A stretch of 64,000 nt of DNA from CBDCVA01 sp965222935 [NCBI: Candidatus Latescibacterota bacterium]. GTDB lineage: Bacteria; Latescibacterota; CBDCVA01. The stretch is from the NCBI GenBank assembly GCA_965222935.1, contig CBDCVA010000002.1:1364001-1428000 (forward strand), written 5' to 3'. Shown one piece after another: positions 9,062 through 18,413 of the stretch (position 1 is the first letter of the stretch; each line of letters begins with the position of its first letter). The translations under genes were made by a program, and so were the position numbers. The notes under the pieces were generated by a model. It was given only the letters and a program-made list of their open reading frames with translations, did not search any database and had not been told where the DNA came from.

Positions 9062-9091
9062 GCCCTCGCACGCTCAGTGCGGGGCCTTTTT
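9062..9091 (+). terminator. Attenuator terminator of the pyr operon
   Basis: GCCC-T-CGCAC (9062-9071, one bulged T) pairs with GTGCGGGGC (9077-9085) over a five-base loop and is followed by CTTTTTG. It lies between the PyrR hairpin and the pyrR start codon, as expected for PyrR-controlled attenuation. Confidence 0.85.
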
Positions 9092-9103
9092 GTGTACCCG
9101 CCC

Positions 9104-9658
9104 GTGAGCCCATCTGAGCGCACCATCCTCGACGCAGAGGGCATCCGCCGCGCGCTGGTGCGCATGGCGCACGAGATCGTCGAGCGCAACAAGGGCACCG
9201 AGCGCGTGGTGCTGGTGGGCCTGCGCGCCCGCGGCGACCACCTCGCCCGGCGCATCGCGGCTGCCATCGAACGCAGCGAAGGAGCCGGCGTCCCCGTCGG
9301 CGTCATGGACGTCACCCTTTATCGCGACGATGTCCGCACCCGCACAGGCCAGACCGTCATCCGCCAGAGCAGCATCCCCATCGAGGTGGACGGCTGGACA
9401 GTGGTGCTCGTGGACGACGTCTTCTACACCGGGCGGACGGTGCGAGCGGCGCTTTCAGCCATCATGGACTTCGGGCGGCCCCGCAGGGTGGAATTGGCGA
9501 TCCTGGTGGACCGCGGCCATAGGGAGCTGCCCATTCGGGCGGACTACGTGGGCAAGAACGTCCCCACAGCCGACCACGAGGAGATCGTGGTGCGACTGGC
9601 GGAAGAGGACGGGGCAGACGAGGTGACGATCCGCCGGCTGGCGCCGGAGAGAGCCTGA
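9104..9658 (+). CDS. pyrR: Bifunctional pyr operon regulator / uracil phosphoribosyltransferase
   Basis: About 184 residues. It has the N-terminal signature [24 protein letters not shown], the [14 protein letters not shown] segment, and the PRPP-binding motif [18 protein letters not shown]. PyrR binds the leader RNA when UMP is high and causes termination; it also has weak uracil phosphoribosyltransferase activity. The start is uncertain. GTG 9104 fits the family length, while GTG 9092 and 9077 lie in or beside the terminator; no clear ribosome site is seen for any of them. It is the first gene of pyrR-pyrB-pyrC-carA, and pyrB begins 2 nt after its stop. The RNA target is directly upstream. 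Confidence 0.93.
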   Translation: MSPSERTILDAEGIRRALVRMAHEIVERNKGTERVVLVGLRARGDHLARRIAAAIERSEGAGVPVGVMDVTLYRDDVRTRTGQTVIRQSSIPIEVDGWTVVLVDDVFYTGRTVRAALSAIMDFGRPRRVELAILVDRGHRELPIRADYVGKNVPTADHEEIVVRLAEEDGADEVTIRRLAPERA

Positions 9659-9660
9659 GA

Positions 9661-10587
9661 ATGGGCACAAAGCACCTTCTGACTCTGGAAGGCGTCCCGT
9701 CAGCAGAGATTGAGAAGATCCTGGAGACGGCGCGCTCGATGAAGGAGGTCATGGAGCGGCCCGTGCGCCGCGTGCCGACCTTGACCGGGGTGACCGTAGC
9801 CAACCTCTTCTTCGAGCCCAGCACCCGCACGCGCGTGAGTTTCGAGCTTGCCGAGCGGCGGCTTTCAGCGGACGTCGCGAGCCTCCAAACGTCTGGCAGC
9901 AGCCTCCAGAAGGGCGAATCGCTGCGCGACACCGCGCGCAATGTCGAGGCGATGAAGGTGGATGTCGTCGTCATCCGCCACGGCGCCTCGGGCGCGCCAC
10001 ACTTTCTGGCTCAGCACATCGGCGCGGCGGTGATCAACGCCGGCGACGGCTGCCACGAGCACCCCACCCAGGGGCTTCTGGATCTTATGACACTGTGGGA
10101 GCACTTCGGGGAGGTCGAGGGGCTGCGCGTGGCCATCGTGGGTGACATTGCTCATTCGCGCGTCGCTCGCAGCGACATCTGGGGCCTCGAGACGCTTGGG
10201 GCCTCGGTCGTGGCCTGTGGTCCGGCGACGCTCTTGCCCCACCCTACCGATGCTCTGGGCGTTGAGGTCACCACAAAGCTCGACCATGCGCTTGAAGGAG
10301 CCGATGCGGTGATCGCTCTGCGCATCCAGCGCGAGCGGCAGGCGGCGGGGCTTCTCCCTTCCCTCCGCGAGTATCGTGCGCAGTGGGGGCTCACGCGCGA
10401 GCGCCTGGCGAGGGCCAAGTCGAACCTCGTGATCCTCCATCCTGGACCCATCAACCACGGCGTGGAACTGGACCACGAGGTCGCCGAGGACCCCCGCGCG
10501 GTCATCCTGGAACAGGTGACCAACGGCGTCGCGGTCCGCATGGCGGTCCTGTATCTACTGACCGGAGGTGACGGTGAGCGCAACTGA
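9661..10587 (+). CDS. pyrB: Aspartate carbamoyltransferase catalytic subunit
   Basis: A 308-residue cytoplasmic enzyme that joins carbamoyl phosphate and aspartate to give carbamoyl-aspartate, the first committed pyrimidine step. The carbamoyl-phosphate loop FEPSTRTRVSFE lies near residues 48-60, SLQKGESLRDT follows, and HPTQGLLDL is the HPTQ motif. The length is normal for the catalytic chain. No pyrI regulatory chain is present, which agrees with control by PyrR at the RNA level. Its 3' end overlaps the start of pyrC. Confidence 0.96.
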   Translation: MGTKHLLTLEGVPSAEIEKILETARSMKEVMERPVRRVPTLTGVTVANLFFEPSTRTRVSFELAERRLSADVASLQTSGSSLQKGESLRDTARNVEAMKVDVVVIRHGASGAPHFLAQHIGAAVINAGDGCHEHPTQGLLDLMTLWEHFGEVEGLRVAIVGDIAHSRVARSDIWGLETLGASVVACGPATLLPHPTDALGVEVTTKLDHALEGADAVIALRIQRERQAAGLLPSLREYRAQWGLTRERLARAKSNLVILHPGPINHGVELDHEVAEDPRAVILEQVTNGVAVRMAVLYLLTGGDGERN

Positions 10588-11932
10588 TGGCCGGTCGGAC
10601 GCCCTGTGGCTCGTCGGCGGCAGGGTCATAGACCCGGCGACGGGCTTCGACGGCACCGCGAACGTGCTGGTGGCCGAGGGGCACATCGGGCGGATTGCCG
10701 CTGGACCGGACGCATCCGACGAGCTTGAAAGCGCGCGCGCCATGGATTGCACGGGGCTGATCGTGACACCGGGGCTCATTGACATGCATGTCCACCTGCG
10801 CGAGCCGGGACGGGAGGACGAGGAGACGATTCAATCGGCGGCGGCGGCGGCTCAGGCGGGCGGCTTCACCGCCGTGGTCGCAATGCCGAACACCGACCCC
10901 GCCACCGATTCCCGTGCGACAGTCGAATTCGTGCTAGCAGCGGCCCGCGGCGCCCCGGCACGCGTTTACACGACGGCGACGGTTACCGTTGGACGAGTTG
11001 GAAAGCGGCTGGTCGAGATGGCCGAACTGGCAAAGGCGGGCGCTGTGGGCTTCACCGATGATGGCGACCCGGTCCCCACCGCAGGGCTGATGCGCCGTGC
11101 GCTCGAATACGCAAAGACGGTGGATCGACCCATCATCTCCCACGCCGAGACGCCATCGCTTTCCGGCAGCGGGGTGATGCACGAGGGCCGGGTCTCGACG
11201 GTACTGGGCCTCACCGGCATCCCAGGGATCAGCGAGGAGTTGGCGATCCGCCGCGATATTCTCCTCGCGGAGTACGTCGGAGCGCGGTTGCACATCCTGC
11301 ACGTCTCGACGGCGGGCGGCGTCGCAGCCGTGAGAGAGGCCAAGGCGCGCGGCGTAGGTGTGACCTGTGAGGCCACACCGCACCATTTCACGCTAACCGA
11401 TGAAGCCGTTCGCGGCTACGACGCGAACGCGAAGATGAACCCGCCCCTGAGGAGCGAGGCGGACCGGGCAGCGATCCTGGAGGGCTTGCGCGACGGAACG
11501 ATCGACGCCGTCGCCACCGACCACGCTCCCCATGCGCCCGAAGAGAAAGCGTGCGAATTCGACGCGGCGGCTTTCGGAATCGTGGGGCTGGAAACCTGCC
11601 TGGGGCTGGTGAAGACGCAACTCATCGACGCGGGCGTTCTGGACTGGCCCGAAGCCATCGCTAAATTGACGACGGAGCCAGCACGCATCCTCGGGCTCGA
11701 GGGCGGGACCTTGCGGGAGGGTGCGCCTGCAGACATGACGTTGATCGACCCCGAGGCGGCCTGGACGGTCGAGGCGAAGGCCCTGCACTCGCGAAGCCGT
11801 AACACGCCTTTCGATGGCTGGCAACTGAGCGGGCGCGCGGTCGCGACCCTTCTGGGAGGGCGGCTTTTGGGCGAACTGCCCGTGCGGCCAAAGGCCATTG
11901 ATCCGCCGAAAGCCGCGAGGGCAACGGCTTGA
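10574..11932 (+). CDS. pyrC: Dihydroorotase
   Basis: About 452 residues, a type I (multifunctional-type) dihydroorotase that cyclises carbamoyl-aspartate to dihydroorotate. Zinc-binding motif HVHLREPG follows '[11 protein letters not shown]'. Further His ligands lie in ISHAET and [11 protein letters not shown], and the late Asp/His in ATDHAPHA. The start is taken as GTG 10574 because GGAGG at 10564-10568 is 5 nt upstream; GTG 10568 would overlap it. The gene overlaps the end of pyrB by 14 nt, and its stop overlaps the TTG start of carA. Both suggest translational coupling. Confidence 0.95.
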   Translation: MSATDGRSDALWLVGGRVIDPATGFDGTANVLVAEGHIGRIAAGPDASDELESARAMDCTGLIVTPGLIDMHVHLREPGREDEETIQSAAAAAQAGGFTAVVAMPNTDPATDSRATVEFVLAAARGAPARVYTTATVTVGRVGKRLVEMAELAKAGAVGFTDDGDPVPTAGLMRRALEYAKTVDRPIISHAETPSLSGSGVMHEGRVSTVLGLTGIPGISEELAIRRDILLAEYVGARLHILHVSTAGGVAAVREAKARGVGVTCEATPHHFTLTDEAVRGYDANAKMNPPLRSEADRAAILEGLRDGTIDAVATDHAPHAPEEKACEFDAAAFGIVGLETCLGLVKTQLIDAGVLDWPEAIAKLTTEPARILGLEGGTLREGAPADMTLIDPEAAWTVEAKALHSRSRNTPFDGWQLSGRAVATLLGGRLLGELPVRPKAIDPPKAARATA

Positions 11933-13101
11933 AACCGGCGGCGCTGGCGCTGGAGAACGGCCTGGTCTTCAGGGGCTTCGCCTGCGGCGCGGAAGGCGAG
12001 GCGGTGGGGGAGGTCGTCTTCAACACCGCAATGACCGGCTACCAGGAGATCCTGACCGACCCGTCCTACCGCGGCCAGGTCGTGGTGATGACCTATCCCC
12101 TGATCGGTAACTATGGCGTCAATCCCGAGGATGTCGAAAGCCATCGCCCCTGGGTGGAGGGCTTCATCGTCAAGGAGATGGCGCGGCGCCACTCCAACTG
12201 TCGGGCAACGGGCAGCCTGCGCGAGTACCTGATCGAGAATCGCATCGTTGCCATCGAAGGCGTGGATACCCGCATGTTAGTGCGCGCCATTCGCGAAGCT
12301 GGCGCCATGCGCGGCGTCATCTCGACGGCTGACCTCGATGAGACGAGCCTCGTCGCGACAGCGCGGGCACACCCCACTCTGGTGGGACGCGACTTGGTCC
12401 GCGAGGTGACTGTCGAAGCTCCCTACGCCTGGCGCGACGGACGGCCCGCTCCGCTCGCCTTCGGACGGCCCGCCTGGGATGACCGGCACGACGACCTGCG
12501 CCCACGTGTGGTGGCTTTCGACACCGGGATCAAGTGGAATATCCTGCGGCGGCTGGTCGCAGCCGGTATACAGGTCAGCGTCGTGCCGGCAAAGACCTCC
12601 GCAAACCAGGCACTTGCCTGGGACCCCGACGGCATCTTCCTCGCCAACGGTCCCGGCGACCCGGCGCCGCTCGGATACATCATCCGCACGGCGGAAGCGC
12701 TTTTAGAGGAGCGGCCCATCTTTGGCATCTGCCTGGGCCACCAGATTCTCGGCCAGGCCTTCGGCGGCACGACGTTTAAGCTCAAGTTCGGCCACCACGG
12801 CGCCAACCAGCCCGTGCTCGACTGCACCACGGGCCGCATCCTGATCACCTCGCAGAACCACGGCTTCGCCGTTGACCCCCAGAGCCTCCCCCCGGATGTC
12901 GAGGTCACCCAGACGAACCTCAACGACGGCACCTGCGAGGGTCTGCGCCATACGCGCCTGCCCATCTTCTGCGTCCAGTACCACCCAGAAGCGTCCCCCG
13001 GACCTCACGACGCGCGCTACCTGTTCGACGAGTTCGTCCGGGTCATGGGGCCGAGGTTGGCAGCACGGAGGGCCATCTCCGCCACGTCGGCCGGTTCCTG
13101 A
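11929..13101 (+). CDS. carA: Carbamoyl-phosphate synthase small (glutaminase) chain
   Basis: A 390-residue protein with an N-terminal CPSase small-chain domain ([15 protein letters not shown]) and a C-terminal class I glutamine amidotransferase. The nucleophile Cys is in [18 protein letters not shown], and the catalytic His/Glu are in [11 protein letters not shown]. It releases ammonia from glutamine for carbamoyl phosphate synthesis with CarB. The start is a TTG overlapping the pyrC stop (TTGA). carB does not follow; the next gene encodes an exported protein, so the large subunit must be elsewhere. Confidence 0.95.
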   Translation: MKPAALALENGLVFRGFACGAEGEAVGEVVFNTAMTGYQEILTDPSYRGQVVVMTYPLIGNYGVNPEDVESHRPWVEGFIVKEMARRHSNCRATGSLREYLIENRIVAIEGVDTRMLVRAIREAGAMRGVISTADLDETSLVATARAHPTLVGRDLVREVTVEAPYAWRDGRPAPLAFGRPAWDDRHDDLRPRVVAFDTGIKWNILRRLVAAGIQVSVVPAKTSANQALAWDPDGIFLANGPGDPAPLGYIIRTAEALLEERPIFGICLGHQILGQAFGGTTFKLKFGHHGANQPVLDCTTGRILITSQNHGFAVDPQSLPPDVEVTQTNLNDGTCEGLRHTRLPIFCVQYHPEASPGPHDARYLFDEFVRVMGPRLAARRAISATSAGS

Positions 13102-13198
13102 AGCCCTCTCTCATTACGCTGCGGCTATGCGCGCCGTTCCGCTAGCGCGTCACCCTAAAGTCCTGGGCCTATCGAAGGGCGACGCCAGAGCCCATAAC

Positions 13199-14578
13199 AT
13201 GACCGTCGCGCTCGCCCTGATCCTGTTCATCTCTCTAGTATGGTGGGAGATAGCTGCCGCCGAGCCCTTCACCTTCGGCGCCTGGGCCGTGGAGATGGGT
13301 TACCGGCCTTTCCAGTTTACCACGGCCGAAGCTGAGAGTCTGCGCGCTGCCGGCATCAACCTCCTGATCAAGACCCGCCGCGTGGGACCCCAAGGCGGCT
13401 TGGTATCTCAGGATTACGAGGAGGCCATCGTTCGTGCCTGTGCCGCGACTCCACCCCTGCGCTTCGTCCCCGAGTACGAGCCCGAGGGCAGCATATCCCT
13501 GAGACAATGGCACTTACGCCAGTACGCCTGGCAGCCCTACCCGCTGAACGCGGACGACCGCGCTCTCTTGGCTCGGACGGCGGACTCGCTCCTTGTGAAA
13601 TGGGGCAGCCCCGAGCATGCGCCCGGTATCTACGGATTCATCGTCGGCCACGAGGCTTACAATCGGCGCGGCTACGCTGAAGGTAGGTGGCGGGTGATGG
13701 CGGATAACCTTGCCATGGTGGTAGATACGCTCCGCGCCCGTGATCCCAACGCCCGCTTGGTGGACGTTGGCAACGTCCGCTCGGCGCGCTTGGAGGGAAC
13801 GCGGGCAGCCCGCTTCCGCGCGCTGTTCCGTAAAACCCATACGCCCAACGTCTTCATGCACGAGGACTACCTCCTATACGATCGGGATGATTCGCCAGGG
13901 GAGATCCAGCGGGCGTTGGGGACACTCGCCGGTGGCTACGACCTCATCGCCGACACGCTGCGCGTGCTGGCCGGGGAGGGGTACCGGACCGAGTGGCACG
14001 CCATCATCCAGGCCCATAACCACGATGGGACACGGGCCGGAACCTACCGCTATCCGACGCGGTCGGAGCTCCTGGCGCAGGCGTTTCTGGCACTCTCCCG
14101 CGGTGCACGCGGTATTATCGTTTACCGCCTGGATTCCAACGTGGCCGACGACGAGTACGGCCTGTTCGACCTGGAGGGCCGTCCGACGGCTATGTACCAT
14201 CATGCCAAGGTTCTGGGCGAAATGCTAGGGCGCTTGGGGCCGACCCTTCAGCGGCTGCGCTGGCTGGACGCGTTTTCCGCCGACGCTGCGCCCGACACGA
14301 GTCTGGTGCGCGGCGTTGATGGACGAGTTGGGCCTGTGGAGCTCGGTGTCTTCGCCGATTCGCTGGGCACGCCTCATCTCCTTGTGGTCAATCGTGACGT
14401 CGAGCGGGCGCAGACGCTCGGCCTGGTCCTGGACCCCGAGCGCGCGGTGCCGGGCCTAGCGGTCGTTGAAGTGGAGGGCGGCGAAGAATGGGTTGTGGAC
14501 GAGCGGGGAAGCGTGCATGATGTTTACGTGTTACCCGGACGAGGTCGCCTTCTCAAACTGTTGACGAGATCGCCCTAG
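13199..14578 (+). CDS. Exported glycoside-hydrolase-like (TIM-barrel) protein
   Basis: About 459 residues, starting with a hydrophobic signal segment (MTVALALILFISLVWW, then cleavage near AAAEP). The body looks like a (beta/alpha)8 barrel. Segments such as PLRFVPEYEPEG, GIYGFIVGHEAYN and LLAQAFLALSRGARGIIVYRLDS recall the barrel strands of family-42-type glycosidases, and a C-terminal beta-domain follows. An in-frame ATG at 13127 would add 24 residues without a signal character. It follows carA by 97 nt on the same strand but is functionally unrelated. The catalytic pair is not certain, so the enzyme class is inferred from fold pattern only. Confidence 0.65.
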   Translation: MTVALALILFISLVWWEIAAAEPFTFGAWAVEMGYRPFQFTTAEAESLRAAGINLLIKTRRVGPQGGLVSQDYEEAIVRACAATPPLRFVPEYEPEGSISLRQWHLRQYAWQPYPLNADDRALLARTADSLLVKWGSPEHAPGIYGFIVGHEAYNRRGYAEGRWRVMADNLAMVVDTLRARDPNARLVDVGNVRSARLEGTRAARFRALFRKTHTPNVFMHEDYLLYDRDDSPGEIQRALGTLAGGYDLIADTLRVLAGEGYRTEWHAIIQAHNHDGTRAGTYRYPTRSELLAQAFLALSRGARGIIVYRLDSNVADDEYGLFDLEGRPTAMYHHAKVLGEMLGRLGPTLQRLRWLDAFSADAAPDTSLVRGVDGRVGPVELGVFADSLGTPHLLVVNRDVERAQTLGLVLDPERAVPGLAVVEVEGGEEWVVDERGSVHDVYVLPGRGRLLKLLTRSP

Positions 14579-15156
14579 CGCTAGGAAGGGGGGATAGCGC
14601 TAATTAGCGAAGCCCGGCTCAGCCCCTGAGGACGCCATCCCTCGACACGCCCATGACGGCGACAGGAAGAAGACCGGAGACCTCTCGCGCACAGAATCTT
14701 GACGCCGCCTATCGCCGGGTACATCTTTCTAGGGTCCGATCATAGGAGGTGATGCGCTACGCATAGGGCGATCTCGGCGGCGGGAGCCGTAGGCTCTAAC
14801 TTCAGACTCCGGCTATGGTCTTTGCATCTAGGCAGTCGTGGCCAAACCGCCTCTCACCGAAGTCATCGAGCGGGCCTGCATTCGGAGTGAGCGAGGCCTC
14901 TTTTCGGTAATCTGTTCGGTGCGAACATCGCGGTCTCCGACGGTGCCCCCGAAGGACATTGCATCCAAGTTGGGCCTTAAGTTATTTCATGGAAATGAGA
15001 TGCGATGGAATATGGCGTTTGCAGCGCCCTCATCGATTGGAACTCTCGGGAGGATAATGAAGTAGGTCTCTTGTGATGTGGGGTACCCTTCGAGGGGCTC
15101 AGGAGTGCATAGATAGGGTATAGGATGTCGCGGAATGTGAAGGAGGTAGTGTAGAG
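14579..15156. other. Intergenic region of about 580 bp
   Basis: No gene here is convincing. A 75-codon frame from GTG 14838 to 15065 lacks a good ribosome site and recognisable motifs. One copy of the window's palindromic repeat family lies at 15085-15108, and GGAGG at 15141-15147 serves the next gene. Confidence 0.5.
15085..15108 (+). repeat. REP-like palindromic repeat, copy 1 (degenerate)
   Basis: TACCCTTCGAGG then GGCTCAGGAGTG matches the family pattern CCTTCGAC..GCTCAGG, but its outer arms no longer pair well. Confidence 0.5.
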
Positions 15157-16107
15157 ATGCGTTATCGCATACGACGGCTAGCTGTGGTGGCGCTAGTGGC
15201 GGCTGGATGGCTTGCTCTGCACTACGCGCCGGCATGGGCCGTGGCCTGAAGACGCCCAACGCTTCCGGGCGAAGCGGCCAATTTTTCGCAGGAGGGGCAG
15301 TTGCTCGTCTCGTTGTCGCACGAGCAGGAGAAGACCGACCAGGCTCGCGGGCCGAACGGTCAGCCAGCGGACAACCCAACGAAGGAGACCGTGTATCATC
15401 GCTACACGAACCTGAACCTGAGGTACGGGCTGACGGACCGGATGAACCTCTCGGCCACGTTTCCTTTCCTGAGGATTTTCGCGGGGAAGACGCAGGGCAT
15501 GTACTACGTGCGCAATAACAAAGGCCTGGGCGACATCGTTCTGATGGCGAGCTACCGTGCCCTCGATTCGCCGCAGGTGGCCCTCGAACTGGGTGTGCGC
15601 CTGCCTTCGGGGAGCACCGACAACAAGGACACGCTCGGCCAGCGCATCTGCGACATCCTTGCCCTGGGCTCCGGGGTGGCAAGCCCCATCGCGGGCATCG
15701 GACTTTGGAGGTCGTACCGCGGCGTGGACATCGCGGCGAGCTTCCGCTACCGCTGGACGCTCGGCCCCAACAAATGGGGCTACGAGTGGGGAAACGAGGC
15801 GCAGTGGTTCATCAGCGGCAGCAAGCCCGTCTGGCGAGGCCTGCGAATTGGCGCGCGGCTGCTAGAGACCCAGATCGGTCACGACCTCTGGTACGGCAAC
15901 TTGGTGCCCGAGCGCGGCGCCCGCGTGCTCCGGTTCGAGCCCGAGCTGACCTATGCTCTGGACAACGGCCTCATGTTCACGGTCACGGTCAGGCATCCGG
16001 TGCGGCAGCGGTACGCGGGCGACCAGATGGTCGCCGACTACTTCTACGGACTCAATGCGACCTACGATATGGCTGATCTGCTCGATCGGTTGGCTATCGG
16101 AGAGTAG
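15157..16107 (+). pseudogene. Outer-membrane beta-barrel (transporter-like) protein, interrupted by an in-frame TGA
   Basis: AGGAGG precedes ATG 15157. The frame encodes a signal peptide (MRYRIRRLAVVALVAAGWLA to AWAVA), meets TGA at 15247, and continues in the same frame as a mature domain of about 285 residues up to 16107. That domain has alternating beta-strand segments typical of outer-membrane barrels (NLNLRYGLTDRMNLSATFP, GLGDIVLMASYRALD, FTVTVRHPVRQRY). The family resembles phenol-degradation MetA-type or similar barrels. The stop separates the export signal from the barrel. TTG 15301 has AGGAGGGG upstream and could restart translation, but without a signal. One C-to-T change (CGA to TGA) would explain it; a sequencing or assembly error is also possible. 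Confidence 0.7.
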
Positions 16108-16205
16108 CCGAAAAGCGTGTTAGCCGTGACGACGCGCCAAGGCGGTCACCCTAACGGCAGTGGGGGCCCGTTCGGACCGATCCCGACCCGACCCTTGAAG
16201 CTGCT

Positions 16206-17186
16206 ATGAAGAAACTTGGGATCATGGGCGCCGCATTCCTGGTGCTGGCGATCGGCTGTGGCGAGGACTTCTTCGTCCCTGCGACGGGGACGGTCTACGG
16301 AAAAGTGGTCTTCCCTGACGGCGAGCCCTCGGCCAACTGCCGGGTGGTCGTCGAGGGGACCGACATCGTCGTCTTCACCGATTCGGAGGGCAACTTCGTC
16401 ACCAACGATGTTGTGGCCGTGGACTATGCCAACATCAGCAGGCGTTACACCCTTCGCGGGGAGACTGTGCGGAACCACATAAACTATGGCTTTGTGGTGC
16501 GTCATCTCCTGCTGAAAAGCCAGCAGGCGTACACCGTCGATCCGGACGGCTGGCCGGAATACAGCACCGCACCCGGCGTGATCCAACTCAAGGAGGCGGG
16601 CGGCATCATCGGCTATGTGACAGCGGAGGGCATCCGGGATCAGTGGGGGACCCGAATCACACTTGAGGGCACGTCGCTGATCCAGACGACAGGGAGCTTC
16701 GGGAGCTTCGACTTCATCGCCGTACCGCCGGAGACTTATGGACTTCTGATCGAAAGGCCCGGCTTCCAACCCAAGCTGTTCGAACCGGTGATCGTGAGCC
16801 CAAGTCAATTGCTGGACCTCGGCGACATCTTCTTCCCCATCAGCGCACCCGAGGATGGGGGCACGGAGGAGTTCGGGCTGATCATCTACAACCGGGACAT
16901 CCAGCCGATCTTCTCGCTCAACTGCTCGGTAGCGGGCTGCCACGACCTGCAGACGCGCGCAGCGGGACTGCAACTGACCAATCATCGGGGCGTGTTTTTA
17001 GAAGGGAGTGACAACGGGGCTGCGGTCGTGCCGTTTGAACCGGATGCCTCGGTTTTGATGCACAGAATCCTTGCCGGGCACCCGTCGGACATCTCGGAGC
17101 GGTCGGCGCTGCCCAACGCTTATATCCAGCGCATCCGCGTCTGGATCGAGCAAGGCGCGGAGCGGGGTGAACTCTTAAACTGGTAG
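16206..17186 (+). CDS. Lipoprotein with carboxypeptidase-regulatory-like domain and C-terminal cytochrome-like CX4CH motif
   Basis: A 326-residue exported protein. The N-terminus has a signal with a lipobox-like LAIGC. Residues ~25-110 look like a carboxypeptidase-regulatory/Ig-like fold (GTVYGKVVFPDGEPSANCRV), followed by a second beta-domain. Near the C-terminus is FSLNCSVAGCHDLQTRAAG: a CX4CH heme-type motif with the 'RAAGL.L' continuation seen in Planctomycete-type cytochrome C modules. It probably acts on the cell surface, perhaps in electron transfer, near two TlpA-like redoxins downstream. The X4 spacing is unusual for c-type heme, so heme binding is only inferred. Confidence 0.7.
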   Translation: MKKLGIMGAAFLVLAIGCGEDFFVPATGTVYGKVVFPDGEPSANCRVVVEGTDIVVFTDSEGNFVTNDVVAVDYANISRRYTLRGETVRNHINYGFVVRHLLLKSQQAYTVDPDGWPEYSTAPGVIQLKEAGGIIGYVTAEGIRDQWGTRITLEGTSLIQTTGSFGSFDFIAVPPETYGLLIERPGFQPKLFEPVIVSPSQLLDLGDIFFPISAPEDGGTEEFGLIIYNRDIQPIFSLNCSVAGCHDLQTRAAGLQLTNHRGVFLEGSDNGAAVVPFEPDASVLMHRILAGHPSDISERSALPNAYIQRIRVWIEQGAERGELLNW

Positions 17187-17221
17187 AGCATCGGTGCGGG
17201 TTCGGTAAAGGATGATGGGCG

Positions 17222-17246
17222 CCATCCCTCGGCGGGCTCAGGACGC
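17222..17246 (+). repeat. REP-like palindromic repeat, copy 2
   Basis: GCCATCCCTCGGC followed by GGGCTCAGGACGC, located 36 nt after a stop codon on the plus strand. Confidence 0.55.
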
Positions 17247-17283
17247 ACAGCATTGTGACGGTGCAATTTAAGGAGACGTCGTA

Positions 17284-17787
17284 ATGCGATGGATTTGGGC
17301 CGCGCTGAGCCTTACGGCTTGGGCATGGGCTACCCCTACGCTCGCGGCGGAGACGGAGAAGCTCGAGGTGGGCGTCAAGCGCGGGCAACTCGCGCCCCAT
17401 TTTGCGCTCAGGAACGCGGCGGGCGATTCCATCTCGCTGGCGGATTCGCTCGGCACGGGTCCCGTGCTCATGACGTTCTGGTTGACCACGTGCAACTCCT
17501 GCAAGAAGGAGATGCCCGACCTGAACAAGCTGCACGCTACCTATGCCCCCAAAGGCGCCAAGTTCTTCGCCATCAACATCTCCGAAGAGGCGGACAAGGT
17601 GGCGAGTAAAGCTGAGGAATGGAAGATGGAGGTGACCGTTCTCCTGGATCAGGACATGGAGGTGACCGAGGCTTACAAGATCCGGACCACCCCGACGGTG
17701 GTGATCCTGGATCGGCAGGGCGTGGTGCGTTTCCACGGTTTTGGGTCACGCAAGAGGCTGGCTCGCATCCTACGGGATCTGCTATAG
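17284..17787 (+). CDS. TlpA-like exported thioredoxin-fold protein
   Basis: 167 residues with a signal peptide (MRWIWAALSLTAWAWATPTLAAE) and a redoxin/TlpA domain. The active site is TTCNSCKKEMPDL (CNSC). A cis-Pro region TTPTVVILDRQGVVRF follows, then the terminal helix. The family reduces or oxidises periplasmic disulfides, often for cytochrome c assembly or metal-protein maturation. The related, broken gene directly downstream (17835) shares signal and fold, so the pair arose by tandem duplication. It follows the CX4CH lipoprotein gene, which suggests an extracytoplasmic redox role. Confidence 0.85.
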   Translation: MRWIWAALSLTAWAWATPTLAAETEKLEVGVKRGQLAPHFALRNAAGDSISLADSLGTGPVLMTFWLTTCNSCKKEMPDLNKLHATYAPKGAKFFAINISEEADKVASKAEEWKMEVTVLLDQDMEVTEAYKIRTTPTVVILDRQGVVRFHGFGSRKRLARILRDLL

Positions 17788-17834
17788 GGTGCCGAAGCCG
17801 CCTCATCTTTAGATGAGCCTCAGGAGGCGTCACA

Positions 17835-18341
17835 ATGAGGTTGATTTGGGCCGCGCTGAGCCTGGCGGCCTTGACATGGACCGTTCCTACGCTCGGGGCG
17901 GAGCAGACGGAGACGGTCGAGGCAGGGGTCGAACCTGGGATGCGCGCGCCCGGTTTCGTGCTTACGACGGCGACCGGCGCCCCCATCGAGCTAGCGGATT
18001 CGCTCGGGTCGGGTCCGGTGGTCCTATCGTTCTGGGCAACGTGGTGCCCCTCCTGCAAGCAGGCGATGCCTAAGCTGAATGAATTGCGCGCCGCTTACGC
18101 TCCCAAAGGCGCCAAGTTCTTCGCCATCGATTACCGTGAGGAGGCGAAGAAGGTGGCGAGGGTGGCCGAGAAATGGCCGGTCGAGGCGACCGTCCTCCTC
18201 GACTAGGATGGGGAGGTCACCCACATCTACAAGGTCGTAGGCATCCCAACAACGGTAGTGCTAGATCAGAAGGGCGTGGTGCGCTTCTACGGCCACGCGT
18301 CCCACGACGCGTTAGAGAGTATCCTGAAGGGCCTGCTCTAA
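17835..18341 (+). pseudogene. TlpA-like exported thioredoxin-fold protein, interrupted by an in-frame TAG
   Basis: The frame starts MRLIWAALSLAALTWTVPTL (signal), carries the active site WATWCPSCKQAMPKL (CPSC), reaches VEATVLLD, and hits TAG at 18204-18206. It resumes in frame as DGEVTHIYKVVGIPTTVVLD and ends at TAA 18339-18341. The intact paralog upstream reads VLLDQDMEVT at this place, so the TAG replaces a Gln codon (CAG to TAG, one C-to-T change). Truncation would remove the cis-Pro region and last strands, so the product is probably inactive. Suppression, strain variation or a sequencing error cannot be excluded. Confidence 0.8.
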
Positions 18342-18360
18342 AGGGCCCGAAACGCTTGTG

Positions 18361-18389
18361 GCGCATCCTTCGACAAGCTCAGGATGCGC
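18361..18389 (+). repeat. REP-like palindromic repeat, copy 3 (best palindrome)
   Basis: GCGCATCCT (18361-18369) and AGGATGCGC (18381-18389) form a perfect 9-bp inverted repeat around TCGACAAGCTC. It lies 20 nt after the thioredoxin stop codon. Confidence 0.7.
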
Positions 18390-18413
18390 TCCGTCCGGCT
18401 CCCCTGACGCGCT

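Noticed and set aside
15247-15249. Selenocysteine or other recoding of the TGA in the beta-barrel gene
   Set aside because: The position is at the signal-peptide junction, not a redox site, and no SECIS-like hairpin is evident. TAG at 18204 needs another explanation anyway, since the paralog has Gln there.
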